Position numbers and translations under genes: made by a program. The notes under the pieces are model-generated. The model was given only the letters and a program-made list of their open reading frames with translations, did not search any database and was not told where the DNA came from. A DNA stretch of 64,000 nt from Rhynchospora pubera. Taxonomy: Eukaryota > Streptophyta > Magnoliopsida > Poales > Cyperaceae. Below, in pieces: positions 33,713 through 45,745 of this stretch; position 1 is the first letter of the stretch; each line of letters opens with the position of its first letter. The stretch spans positions 21,747,501-21,811,500 of the forward strand of contig CM051460.1 in the NCBI GenBank assembly GCA_028095005.1, given 5' to 3'.

Positions 33713-36511
33713 TATCCCTAATTAACAAAATTAGAGGAGATTATATCCCATTTTAAAGATTAGAGGAGTTAATATTCGGATAGATAAAATTTGAGGAGTT
33801 ATATCCAATTTTGCCTTCTTTTAAACCTACATTAAATGAAAAATGAAAACTTTTATTTTACACATGGCAAAAAAAAAGGAGGAAAAATGTTCGAACGGCC
33901 ATCATATTGCCATCAGATCTTCACCCATAATGTATTAGATTGTTGTAAAGTGTAAACAAAGTTTTGTTCTTCCTTTTCAATAGTCAAATTTTTGCAAATT
34001 GTTTGGTTCACTAGCTACTTTTTGTTCTGGAAAATTTTTTATGTGCCGTTTAAAACTGAGGAAATTGTCTATTTGCCATCCAAAACTAATTTCTTCTCTT
34101 TTTACCACCCTAAAACAGAGATGTTTTTCTCTAAATACCACATTCTCCTTTTTTATATTATAGTCAACAGTAAAATAATGAAAATATAATTTTGTATTCT
34201 GTGCGTTGTTTATGATGTCAATAATTTTTTTTTGTTTTTTCCTCATAATTGCACAGGGGATTAGCGCCTTTTCTTCAATAATACTACAGTCACGGTCCAC
34301 TTGGCAGATATAATCCACCGCTATGCTGACCCCTGTGAATTTTCCAATGATATTCGTAAGTGTTGGAACTTACATGGGCACACTACTCAATTTAGTCATT
34401 AATATCCATGATCGGCTGTAAATGTAATTTGTAAATCAAAATTTAATTTGAAAGAGATTGCCTGCAAAAAAAAAAAAAAGAAAAAAAAAAGAAACATTTG
34501 GTTGTTGCCATTATATTGGCATTTTTTTTTAACTATAGTATTGACATTGTTGGTAGTATTTACTAGCACCACACAAATTATACATAAATTAACAGTTACT
34601 TTTTCTTTATTATATATTGTCACTTGATAGATTCTAGGATCACGTACGGATGTATAACCTGTGTCTTTGTGGAACCATTGGCTTAGTAGAAATGAGGTTT
34701 GTTTCAACTCAGGAGGGCGAAAACTGCCAGACAAATGGGACTAATGTTGATTTCTACTTATGACTTATTGGACAGCTCTATGGTCTAAAAAGGCAGCTCA
34801 AGATGAAGGACGTTATGCCAGCGCTAAAGAAGCTGCCTCTCCAACTGATGTGGGATGATGGAATGGTGTCAGAATGATTACATCAGAAGGAATTAATGCA
34901 TCTGTTTTGGGCTAGCTATGGCCTATGGGCAGAGCACTTACGATGATTGTTGGTATTCAAGTGTATGATCTGACCATATATATTTCTAATTATCATTTTT
35001 TACATTGTTGTTGTTTTTTTTTTTCTAAAACTGCCTCTGTAGCTTTATCTTACAATGATTACATAAGTTTGGGGCACTGGTAGCATGATGCAGCTGATGC
35101 ACAATGTGAGCTTGTGCTTGTGTTAAAAAACATTTTTTTTTCGTTTCTTTTAGTGAAAAGAGGTAGGACTTCCATACTTATTTCAATAAAATAAAAATAA
35201 CCATAATGTCATTTTTTTTCACTAAATTGTGATTTTAAATAAAGAGCTCTCAAATAGAAAATAAATAAAATACTACTTTATACAATATTATGTTATTATG
35301 TAATACGTAAAATAAAATATATATTTTTTTCTTGTCATTTAAGAACATTATATATTAATCAAACAAAAATAAGTGAAATGTTTATAAATCAATCTTATTA
35401 TAATCACAAACTTTATATACGTAAAATATGAGTGATTAAATACATGTAAATTTTCATTTTTTTTTAATTATCTAATTAGGTAATGCATACATGTAACTTT
35501 ATTTATACTCTTTTTTCAATAATATAATATTTTTTCTTAGTCATACTTTTGCTCGATTAGTCATATATGCATTATACATCGGATAATTGATTAGAGGAAT
35601 TTCAGTGAGACCCCTTATAAATCAATCCTAATCAATAATAATTTGTCATTTTAATTGTCGGGTTGACACTTGACAGTGAGTCCTAGAAGTATATCTGAAT
35701 TGCACTTTGGGAAGAATTTAATTGGTGGTTTAAATTAATTGTTAACAATTGGTTTGTCTCTTATTTCAGAAATGTCAATAATTAATGAACAAATTTCAAT
35801 TCACATAAGGTCGTTGTAACAACAGCATTTGCTACTCCTTTTTTTTTTCCATTGACACAGTGTCAAATAAAATTATGCTACTACCTTTAAAGTTTAAACA
35901 AACTCTTTTAATTTTCCCTAATATATAATAACTGCAAAGAATTTCTTGAGTTGTATAACAAAGGTTAAGTAATGTTCTAGGTGATGAGCTTTTTCTGCAG
36001 TGTAAACAAAATTACACACTTCGCACATCCAATAATATGATAAAAAAAACTTAAGAAAGTTAAGCATTAATTACGGAAAAATGTGAGCAATTGTATGGTG
36101 TAACAGATATTTAATCTTCTTCTTCGAACTTTTTGAATACAAATTTTCGTAGAATTATGACAACTGTAATGATATGGATGTTATTTTGCTTGATTAATAC
36201 TGTTTAACCAAAAATTGATGAAAGATAAATGATTCAGGTTCATTTTGTTGCATTATTTCTGATCCATCATGCATGGTTCAGCTTTAATGAGAAGTTCTTT
36301 TCTTTATTGTCACTTTCATATATATATATATATAGTAAAATAATATAAGTGATTGTGGTTTTATTTAAGCGAATGTGATTTTGATATTTTATGTAGGTAG
36401 CCATAATGAAAATTGAGTATATGTTTATTTTTACGAAATAAGGATTAAGATATATATATCCGAACAATAAGAGTCGATTAGTCATGTTTCTTATTATTTT
36501 TATCTTTTTTT

Positions 36512-36555
36512 TTTTTGGAAGATAAATTGGAGGTCTAAGCCACCCAACTTATTTT
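36512..36555 (-). mobile_element. SINE-like 3' end fragment
   Basis: Minus strand AAGTTGGGTGGCTTAGACC, then CAATTTATCTTCC and an A-rich tail. Same family as 33670-33712. Confidence 0.4.
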
Positions 36556-37030
36556 TCTTCTTTTTCTTGTTTATTACTTTTCTCTTTTTGGAATAAGACT
36601 AGTCAAGTTAAATTATTCATTTAATTTTTATTCACTGCCTGGTTGAGATGCAAAATTTCTTATAGATGTTGAAAGCCACCATGTACATGTACAGAGGATG
36701 AACCAGTCAAACTCAATTGCTTGACGCCTGCGTATGATAACAATGTAACAGGTAATGACTCACAATTACTTGACATGCACTAAACACACACTAGAAACCA
36801 AGTACAAGCGCAAAAAAGATACTAATATAGTAATGCTAAAAACACTTGTAAGTTGTAACGAGTTAAGAGATCACTAGCCACTAGGCAGTTGTGTTTGGCC
36901 ACCCCCCAAAGTCACAACTACTTTCCATCTTCCCCTTGAATCCTTTTCACTTGAACTTCGGTTCGTTTGTGGCGTTAGCACAGGGTGCACTCATCTTACT
37001 TTTTCATGTTGTATTAGTATTAATTACCTA

Positions 37031-37962
37031 GGGCATGTTTGGAAGTGTGGTGAATAAGAATAGAATAGCTTGTTCAAGAACAATGGTGGTGAATAAGAAA
37101 TGGTGAAGAATTGCTTATTCATGTAATTCTCAATGTTGTTTGGATGGTTAGTTAAGAATAAGAATAAGAAGAAAAATAAAATAATGATTTATTGTTTATA
37201 TTTTTAAACTAACTTCAATGCAACTATCCTTTCTATATTTTTCTTTTTGCGCCACCTCAATGCTACTGTCAATTACTTAAGCTTAATCATTCCTTTTTGT
37301 ACCAGTAATTGCAATAAAAGCATTCATTTTAATTTTATTTCTTAACTTATTATGACTTCTATTTTCATTCTGTTGTATGTTATTTAGATTTGGGCCGCTT
37401 AAAAACTTCACTATTAGACTCTTGTATAAATTTTCAACTTATAGTATTTAATATGCCCATGGGCTTTATACTAAAAAAAAATTGCAATAAAAGCAATTAC
37501 AAATTGCAACGGTAGATACCGACGTCTGGACATAATTGAAGAGAGAGGCAATGGTAGGAAATAATTTGATATGGTTTTTCTCTCCGACTTTTTATTATTT
37601 AATCTTGGTGAAGAGAAATATTTTATGTTTTAGTGGGTCCCAGAGAGCAATTCCTAAGCTAGTTCCAGCGTTTAGTTGGAACTAAAATAAAGCACCGAAC
37701 AAGCAATTCTCCATGGGGCCGTTTGGATCGTCCAAGGATTTTGGGGAATTTCATCTTCCTACCATAAATTTATTATAAACAATCCAAACTCTTCACAAAA
37801 TTACACACTTCCCAATAAATTTATTCCTAAGAATTGCAACTTCCCCAAATTCTCCAAATTCCTAAGCGATCCAAACGGCCCCCTTGTTCCTAGACATGTT
37901 TGGTGGCACTTAAAATTGCTTGTTCCGAATAACTCCTTATTCTCAGGGTTCCAAACACACCC
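37031..37962. mobile_element. Non-autonomous DNA transposon, about 930 bp, Harbinger-like
   Basis: Starts GGGCATGTTTGGAAGTG and ends TTCCAAACACACC, with inner inverted words CTTGTTC and GAACAAG near both ends. CTA stands on each side (37028-37030 and 37963-37965), a plausible 3-bp duplication. It contains another MITE (37715-37883). No transposase. Confidence 0.5.
37715..37883. mobile_element. MITE of the CCGTTTGGAT family, nested
   Basis: Terminal repeats GGGGCCGTTTGGATCG and CGATCCAAACGGCCCC. Inner words ATTTATTATAAACAATCCAA and CTTCACAAAATTACACACTT are shared with copies at 41774, 48430 and 54785. No clean duplication at this copy. Confidence 0.75.
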
Positions 37963-38009
37963 CTAGAAAACAATCAAGATACATCATATATATATATATA
38001 TATATATAT

Positions 38010-38387
38010 AGTTTAGCTACGGTGAGTCGCGACCAAAACTCCTAGATCTAGATCAAAATGACCGATCCAAACCGTCCAATATGATATCCCTATTGAAATC
38101 TCCATGTAGATCAAATTTTTTATTTTTTCGAAATTTTTAAGTATTTTTTTCGGATTTTTAAAAACTGATGTTTTTGAATGGTTCAGAACCAATTAGATTA
38201 ACGATTTTCTAAAATTTCAAAAAAATACTTAAAAATTTCGAAAAAAATGAAAAATTTGGTCTACATGGAGATTTCAATAGGAAGATCATATTGGACGGTT
38301 TGGATCGGTCATTTTGATCTAGATTTAAGAGTTTTGGTCGCGACTCACCGGAGGGTCCGTGAGTCGTGACTCACCGTAGCTAAACTC
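38010..38387. mobile_element. Foldback MITE family A copy 2
   Basis: Same ends and arms as 32656-33060 (GTTTAGCTACGGTGAGTCGC and inverse), but lacking part of one outer arm. It is inserted in a (TA)n run, so its duplication cannot be read. Confidence 0.85.
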
Positions 38388-38531
38388 TATATATATATAT
38401 ATATATATTATAGAATTTTACTATGGTGAGATGCATCACAAAAAAAATTCCATGAGAGGCGAAACTAGTGGGGGGGGGGAGTAGGCTAAGCATACGTCAA
38501 ATTTGTAAATTTTAATTTATAATTAAGTATT

Positions 38532-39862
38532 CGGAATTGCTTAGGACCATCCCTAAGATACTATCATCCTCATCATCCTCACTCACGCGTACGTAACAAA
38601 TCCCTCTCTCCCCACGCGTACACTCTATCCCCTCCCCCTCCTCTGTACGCTATCTCCCTCCCCTGCCCTCTCCTCCCTCCCACTTACGCAGTCCCCCCTC
38701 CCCTCTCCCCCCTCCTCTCTCCCACATACGCGGTCCCCCCTCCCCCTCCTCCCTCCCATGTACATCGTCCCCCCCCCACCCTTCTCCTCTTCCTCCTTCA
38801 ACACTTCATAACTGTTGAAATTAATATATTTAAATGTTGAAGGCAATATCGTAATTGTTGAAGTTAATATATGTACTGTTGAAGTTATATATGTAATTGT
38901 TAAAGTTAATATGTTGTATATGTAACTGTTGAAGTTAATATATACAACTGTTGAAATTAATATATATAACTGTTGAAGTTAATATGTGTAACTGCTGAAG
39001 TTATATATGTAGTTATTGAAGTTAGATATGTAAGTAATATGTTATATATGTAACTGTTGAAGTTAATATATATAACTGTTGAAGTTAATATGTGTAACTG
39101 CTGAAGTTATATATGTAGTTATTGAAGTTAGATATGCAAGTAATATGTTATATATGTAACTGTTGAAGTTAATATATATAACTGTTGAAGTTAATATATA
39201 TAACTGTTGAAGTTAATATGTGTAACTGCTGAAGTTATATATGTAGTTATTGAAGTTATATATGTAAGTAATATGTTATATATCTAACTGTTGAAGTTAA
39301 TATATATAACTGTTGAAGTTAATATATATAACTGTTGAAGTTAATATGTGTAACTGCTGAAGTTATATATTGAAGTTATATATGCAAGTAATGTGTTATA
39401 TATGTAATTGTTGAAGTTAATATATATAACTGTTGAAGTTAATATATATAATTGTTGAACTTGGCATATTTAAATGTTGAAGGTAATATTAGAAGTGAGC
39501 ATATTTAAATTGTTGAAGTTGGCATATATATTAATTTCAACAATTATATATATTAACTTCAACAGTTAAATATGTTAACCTCAACATTTATAATTGTGTG
39601 TGAGAGTATGATATTATCAGAGGGTGGGGGGGAGGGGAGGCGAACGCGGAAGGGTGGGGGTTGGGGAGCGTACGCGGGAGGGTGGGAGGGGAGCGAGCGT
39701 ACGCTGCAGGAGAGCGTACGTGGGAGGGCTGGGACGAGCGTACACGGCAGGGAGGGAAACAGAGCAATTTCCAAAAATAGAAAACGCGTAGAGCTAAAAA
39801 TAGAGAAAACGCGTGGGGATGATGGGGATGAGGAATATCGGGGATGATCCTTATCACCCCCG
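38532..39862. mobile_element. Mutator-like non-autonomous element with internal minisatellite, copy 1
   Basis: Flanked by a perfect ATTAAGTATT at 38522-38531 and 39863-39872. Ends CGGAATTGCTTAGGACCATC and, inverted, CGGGGGTGATAAGGATCATC form a degenerate terminal repeat over about 60 bp. Inside are CGTACGC-rich, C-rich and G-rich arms, with the GTTGAAGTTAATATAT array between them. A shorter, inverted relative lies at 46885-47870. Confidence 0.75.
38800..39585. repeat. GTTGAAGTTAATATAT minisatellite with higher-order units
   Basis: Basic unit about 21-24 bp (ACTGTTGAAGTTAATATATA). A longer block of about 106-130 bp, ending GTAAGTAATATGTTATATAT, repeats three to four times between 38930 and 39420. 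The array runs into mirrored copies near 39520-39570. Confidence 0.85.
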
Positions 39863-39972
39863 ATTAAGTATTGGCCTACTCCAAATATATAATTCACTTA
39901 TTAGTCCAATCTTAGCCCTAGCTTAGTCTCCTTGCACTCGGCTTTTGGAACTATATTTGGTCTTTTTATAAA

Positions 39973-40113
39973 GGCTCCGTTTAGATCGCTAAGGAATAAG
40001 AGGAATAATATTGGAAAATGTGTAACTTTGTAAAAAAATTTAAATAGTTAGGAATAAATTTACGATCTAGGAAGATACTATTCCCTTATTCCTAAACGTA
40101 TCCAAACGGAGTC
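39973..40113. mobile_element. MITE of the CCGTTTGGAT family
   Basis: Ends GGCTCCGTTTAGATCG and TCCAAACGGAGTC, with AAA on both sides (39970-39972, 40114-40116). Shares GTGTAACTTTGTAAAAA and the TTATTCC words with its relatives. Confidence 0.7.
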
Positions 40114-40116
40114 AAA

Positions 40117-40800
40117 ATTCTTTTGGAGCACATGTGGTGGGACCCAACAGTTAATACTTGACGTGCTTTACTTCTAAAACTCCTATTAGTAATATCTTTT
40201 ATATTATTATTTTTCAAATTTGTTATCTATTTTTCCAACGCCGATTAGTTTATTCACTAAAGAAAGCAAATTTAATCAGATAAATAACTATATTGGGCAA
40301 ATTATAAGGAACTATAGTATAAAATATAATTGAATAAATGAACGAAAATTGAAAACATTACCCAAAAAAAAAAGAACTGTAGCGAAATAACAGCAAAAGC
40401 CCGCATATACATAAAATAACCAAAGTACTAAACATATCAAAACCATAATTTTAATAATTTGATCAATAACAATTAGATGAGTATCAAATTAATGTACAAC
40501 TAGTCCCACACATACGTGACAAAAACATAATAATTAAAACTCAATGATAAGATATAATTAATGAGATTGTTAATATACATTAACGATAATTATATCTCAG
40601 TTATGACTGAACCATTGAATTAAATCTGTTTTGGTCGAAATGATTAAACCATCGAATTGGTAACTTCGATCACCTTTACAATTTTCTAAACAATACTTAG
40701 TGACAAAAAAAAAAAAAAACTCGCTCGTTGTTTCTCTCATTTTCTTAGTATAAAACATTTGCACATCAATGAATAGAACTTGGCCTCCCGATTTCTCAAG
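40117..40800. other. AT-rich filler of the nested insertion
   Basis: Belongs to the 38462-40816 insertion. No gene or internal repeat recognised. Confidence 0.4.
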
Positions 40801-41178
40801 CCTGGTTCCGCCCCTGTGAGAGGCGATCTAAATTTCTAAATTTGATTCTAAAATGATCGATCCAAACTGGCAATTATGATCTCCTTATTAAAATCTCCTT
40901 GTATACCAATTTTTTTAGATTTTCTATGTATTTTTTTTTGTATTTTAAAAACTATTATTTTTGAATGATTAAGAACTAATCAGATTAATAATTTTCAAAA
41001 TTTTTTAAAAATATTTTAAAATTTAAAAAATATATATATAATTTGATATGAATGGAGATTTCAATAGGAATATCATATTAGATAGTTTGGATCGATCATT
41101 TTAGAATCAAATTCAGGAATTTAGATCGCATCACATGGAGAAGTTTTTGTGATGCATCTCACTGTAGCAAAACTCTCT

Positions 41179-42152
41179 CTATATCTATATATATTATTGA
41201 TTGATTAATATTGTTCATACAAAATTTGGCTTCTACAATATAGCTTTATGATTTATAATTCTGGTGCATTTGCTGTAATAATGATCATAATCAAAATTCA
41301 TAATGGAGTACCACATTTTTGTTGTACGTAGCAACATAATATTCTCACTGTAGGATTGTAAATCACAATGTAGGGCCACTCTATTTATTTTTAAATTTAT
41401 TTGACCAACTGAAAGTACTCTATTTGTCTATTTGTTACATTATTTTCAATTAGTCTAATTGCATTATTTATTTTTTATATTATTAATTCATGAATGATAA
41501 AACAAAACAATAATTTTTTTTTACTATTTTAGCCTTTAGTTTTAGTTAATGAAAAATCTATAAAGAATAAAGTTTTAACATTCAAGTAGTTATTTCACCA
41601 TTAGATTTTTTGGCATTCAATTCTTCAACCTGGAGCAATATATATTGCTATCTATTGCTATATATTTGGGATTGCCTGGGTTGAAATCCACAAAGAATCC
41701 CATAACTGTAGCACTCTCTTCACCCATTTGGGTCCACACCCGTCAAAAACACAAGTGCTGTTTTCATGTTTAAGGGTGCGTTTGGATAGGTGTGGGAAGA
41801 AGAGAAGAAGGGAAGAAGTGGAAAGAAGTATTGGAAAGTGTGTAATTTTGTGAAGAGTTTGGATTGTTTATAATTTTTTTTCTTCTTTCTTCCTTCTTCC
41901 TCATTCTTCTTCTCTCATCCAAACGCCCCCTAACTTAAGAAGCAGAATTCTAGAGAAAATCTTTCAGCTCATCTAGCAGACAATCATGCACTTTATTATA
42001 ATATAAAATTTAAAAAATCAATATCAAACTTGAAACAGAAAAAAAAAAAAATCAGTTCACCAAATCAAACGGCCTCACACCATTACCCCTATAATAACAG
42101 AACCTAGCTACTACTTCACACCCTCAACTCAACATTTGCATTCTAAAGTTTC
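41179..42152. promoter_or_regulatory. Upstream region of the CYP86B1-like gene
   Basis: AT-rich. It contains a 157-bp MITE (41774-41930) about 220 bp before the ATG. The last 90 bp are richer in CA and CT and probably hold the transcription start. No specific regulatory site can be supported. Confidence 0.35.
41774..41930. mobile_element. MITE of the CCGTTTGGAT family, 157 bp, in the CYP86B1 promoter region
   Basis: GGGTGCGTTTGGATAGG to TCATCCAAACGCCCCC, flanked by TAA on each side (41771-41773 and 41931-41933), a PIF/Harbinger-type duplication. The interior GTGTGTAATTTTGTGAAGAG is shared with 54785-54941. Confidence 0.85.
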
Positions 42153-45100
42153 ATGCAAAACCCCTCCAACATGAACTCCACCACGACTACCTCCACCTCA
42201 ACCATGCTTTCCTCTGGCTTTTCATTCCTCCGCATCATGCCGGAGTTACAAACCCTCGAAATCCTTCTCGCAACATCTATATTCATAGCTATCCACTCCA
42301 TCCGTCAGAGCAAGAAGCAGGGCCTAGCTGTCTGGCCTTTCATCGGCATGTTGCCATCACTCTTGCTAGCTCTTAGACACGACATGTATGAGTGGATAAC
42401 AAAAGTATTGAATGAGCGCGGCGGTACATTTGCATTCAAGGGGCCATGGTTTACAAATTTACAGTGCGTAGTGACCTCCGATCCAAGGAACCTAGAGCAT
42501 CTGCTGAAGACAAAGTTTACAAGTTTTCCTAAAGGGCCGTATTTTAGGAACACGGTGCAAGATTTGTTAGGTGATGGAATTTTCAGCGCTGACGATGAGA
42601 CATGGAGGAAGCAGAGAAAGGCAGCCAGCCTTGAGTTTCACTCTGCAGAGTTTCGGTCTCTGACGGCCCGATCCCTTGTTGAGCTCGTCCACTCTAGGTA
42701 TATATTTTTTAATCTTCCTTTTCTTGATCATAGGGAAGACGATGAAAAGATAAATTTACTGACAGTTAATTTTTTTTTAAAAACCACTGAGTAGTTAATT
42801 GTAGTTTGAAGAGGCACTAATTAATTTCTTAGAGTTGGAAAGTTGGAATTGGAGCTGTCTAGTTTTCCGAAACATCATGGGTATCTGTTAATATTAAATA
42901 ACACTAATCTAGAGATGTTAAATGAACATAACATATTTTTTTACCTAACTCTGTTATCTCTTGCAAGATTAATTGAATTTTATATTTTAGTTTATGCATT
43001 AAATTCAAATTGTATTTTGAGTGATTTTTTATAACTTCTCTAAAGCAGGTAATTTCATAAATGACATCTATGTTGATAATAAGTAAAAGCCAACTTAGTG
43101 ATATCAAAAGCAAAAGAACTTGGAAAAAAAAAGGAAATCAAGTTAAGACATGAATTATTTTTCTTTTTGTTCAAACATTATTGATTAATTTCAATTCAAC
43201 AAATGATCTTATGTTACAAAACAGGTTGCTTCCAGTACTCGAGTCAGCCCGTCAGACCAACACGCCGGTCGATCTGCAAGATGTCCTTCTTCGCTTGACC
43301 TTTGACAATGTGTGCATGCTAGCATTTGGCATTGATCCAGGTTGTCTACGCCCCGGTCTCCCTGATATTCCATTTGCACATGCTTTTGAAGAGGCGACTG
43401 AGGCAACAATCATACGTTTTGTTACCCCAACCGCAATTTGGAAAGCACTTCGTTTTGCTGATCTCAGCAATGAGCGTCGCCTTCGCCGTTCGCTTCGTCA
43501 GGTTGACGAGTTTGCCTATAATGTTATTGATACCCGTAAAAAGGAGTTGCAGCTCGAGGAGGCCTCTGGAACCAACACAAGGTAGTTCACTAACCAGCCT
43601 CATCTGTAAATGGCAAACACTTAATTAGATAAGAGAATTGTATAATTATAAAATTTATTTGTATACTTGTGTTTAATTAAGGTCGGACCTACTTACTGTG
43701 TTCATGAGGCTTCGTGATGAGAATGACCAACCATACTCTGACAAGTTCTTGAGGGACATATGTGTCAACTTCATACTGGCTGGAAGGGACACATCATCAG
43801 TTGCATTGGCTTGGTTCTTCTGGCTTCTGAACAAGAACCCGGAGGTTGAGGCGAAAATTGTGGATGAGATAAGAAGGATTGTGAAGGAGAGAGGGGAGTC
43901 TGAGAAGGAAGGCGAAGAACTGATTTTCCGTCCTGAAGAGGTGAAAAAGATGGAGTATCTTCAGGCTGCTTTGTCTGAGGCACTCAGGCTTTACCCGTCC
44001 GTGCCGGTTGATCATAAGGAGGTACGTACAATGAATATTTTTCTAATTTATTTTCCCTGTTAGTTTTCTGTTCCAACATTTGGGAATACAACAACACAAT
44101 ATACATATTATCAACAGGTTAAACCGGTATCGGTACACCACGTAGACTTGTTTCCTTTTTAGAGTAAAATGTCCTAATTAAGGCATAATAGATCCTCATG
44201 AATCGAAAATGTTTTCTTAGTACCTACATACATGAATGAAGTGCCTCCTGGATATAGTACAGTACAGTGCATGCATCACCCGTGGGAAAATTGCAACTGT
44301 AATTGCTTCGTGGTACAGTACATAGGCAGCTTTATTAGTAAAAATGTGCTTAGGCATCTAGACCCTCATTGAACAATATCTAACAGGCAATTAGTCCTTG
44401 GAAGTTACCAATTAATTATCTTTATCTAGACATTTTGTTCCAACAAACAATGAGGATGTCATGACTACTGTATTTTCCGATAAGTGTTTTGGCTATTGCT
44501 AGTTGTTGGAACTAATTGTCCTACTAGATTATTCAGTTCTGTTGCATTTCATCATGAACAAGTCAAAGGAGATAATGTTGGATCAACAGTTGTTCTGTCG
44601 ATATCAGAAAGTTCAATCTCATGTATCTTGTTCTACTATTGGTAAAAGCAGAACACTTAACCCCCCCCCCCCCCAAAAAAAAAAAAAAAAAAAAAGGAAA
44701 AGGAACAAAAGATACTCTTAGCTCGCCTGGAAAATGGCAATAATCTACCCATATAAGGGTTCAGTTTGTAAAAATCACTTTAAAATCTGGGAAGTTTGGT
44801 AGGGACTGGCAACCTAGCTTCCAACTTAACACCATTAAATTAATAACGAAATTAGAATGTCTATTCGAAGTATTGCTAAAGTTTGAACGTAAGCAGTCTT
44901 ATTAGTGGCCTAATCACCTAACAACACACTCTATTAAACTCTAATCACTAAACATTTGTACATTAAAGTTGGATTTAGACTAGATGGGGCTTGGACAGGT
45001 CAAAGGTAATTAATTCTCAGATGTCTACAAATGATTCCTTCAACAAGTGAGCAAGCGTTTTTTTTTTTTTTTTTTGTGTGAAATACCACCTTTCACTATT

Positions 45101-45745
45101 AAAAAACAGACCTGGTCCAGGAATTGACGTTCTATTAAATTGGATTATTATTCATAGTGACTCGTTACCTGTATTGTTAATATATTTATGACGGATCGAA
45201 TATACAAAATAAACCTTTCTTGTCATTGGACATGTGGCATGTCATTCATGAGCAATGCAAAAAATATCTATTGTAATAAGGCTTTTTATGAATGCATAAT
45301 CTTAAAAAAGAAAATTGTTTCTATAACTTATAAAAATAAAATTATTAATTCTTTACTTGGTTTCAACTTATATCAGGTTGTGGAGGATGAAGTTTTCCCA
45401 GATGGAACAGTACTTAAGAAGGGCACAAAGGTAATTTACGCAATGTACTCCATGGGTAGAATGGAGAGCATTTGGGGCAAAGACTGCCGAGAGTACAAGC
45501 CCGAGAGGTGGCTCCGAGATGGCCGGTTCATGAGCGAATCGGCATATAAGTTTACAGCTTTTAATGGTGGTCCGAGACTATGTCTCGGTAAGGATTTCGC
45601 CTATTACCAGATGAAGTTTGCCGCATCGTCTATCCTTTACCGGTATCATGTGAAGGTGGTCGACAAGCATCCAATCGCTCCCAAGCTTGCATTGACTATG
45701 TACATGAAGTATGGTCTTAAAGTAACTCTTACTAAGAGAGATTAA
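42153..45745 (+). CDS. CYP86B1: CYP86B1-type cytochrome P450, fatty acid omega-hydroxylase (536 aa, 4 exons)
   Basis: Exons 42153-42697, 43225-43581, 43682-44021 and 45377-45745, all GT-AG, 1,611 nt. Residues 30-50 form the N-terminal membrane anchor, followed by the proline hinge GLAVWPFIGMLP. The I-helix oxygen-binding motif AGRDT is at 334-338. The ExxR pair is Glu400 and Arg403 (SEALRLYPSVP), PERW starts at 456, and the haem loop FNGGPRLCLG carries Cys483. VPVDHKEVVEDEVFPDGT and LALTMYMKYGL are typical of CYP86B. CYP86B1 enzymes of the endoplasmic reticulum omega-hydroxylate very-long-chain (C22-C24) acyl chains for suberin and seed-coat polyester. The second ATG at 42171 (MNSTTTT) is an equally plausible start. 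The third intron, 1,355 bp, is unusually long and holds C and A homopolymers (about 44662-44695). All catalytic residues are present. Confidence 0.95.

Larger units (their letters stand above)
33071..37027. other. Long AT-rich intergenic region
   Basis: No gene recognised over about 4 kb. Homopolymers at 33513, 34466 and 35820, and a (TA) run near 36319. Two short fragments sharing the 3' end of the 10060 SINE-like repeat are listed separately. The stretch 34740-34960 has less skewed composition and could be a gene relic, but I could not read a protein from it. Confidence 0.4.
38462..40816. mobile_element. Insertion of about 2.35 kb inside MITE family B
   Basis: Flanked by TGAGAGGCG at 38453-38461 and 40817-40825. 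The MITE sequence on either side rejoins once one copy is removed. The right end, inverted, is CAGGGGCGGAACCAGG, a type of end common in plant hAT-like elements. The left end (AACTAGTGGGGGGGGG) does not match it well, so the superfamily is open. It carries a Mutator-like repeat (38532-39862) and a small MITE (39973-40113). No protein-coding capacity seen. Confidence 0.65.
38413..41178. mobile_element. Foldback MITE family B, split by a nested insertion
   Basis: Left end ATTTTACTATGGTGAGATGC and right end, inverted, GTTTTGCTACAGTGAGATGC. The arms continue as inverted copies (AAATGATCGATCCAAAC against GTTTGGATCGATCATTT). The left arm is interrupted at 38461 and resumes at 40826. Without the insert it is roughly 400 bp and related in layout to family A. 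Confidence 0.7.

Noticed and set aside
34740..34960. Possible gene relic
   Set aside because: Composition is less AT-rich, but no frame or motif could be supported.
38625..39897. Open frames of about 73-112 codons
   Set aside because: They follow C-rich and G-rich arms of the Mutator-like element; composition artefact.
43209..44015. Minus-strand frames of 66-85 codons opposite the P450 exons
   Set aside because: Antisense shadows of conserved P450 coding sequence.
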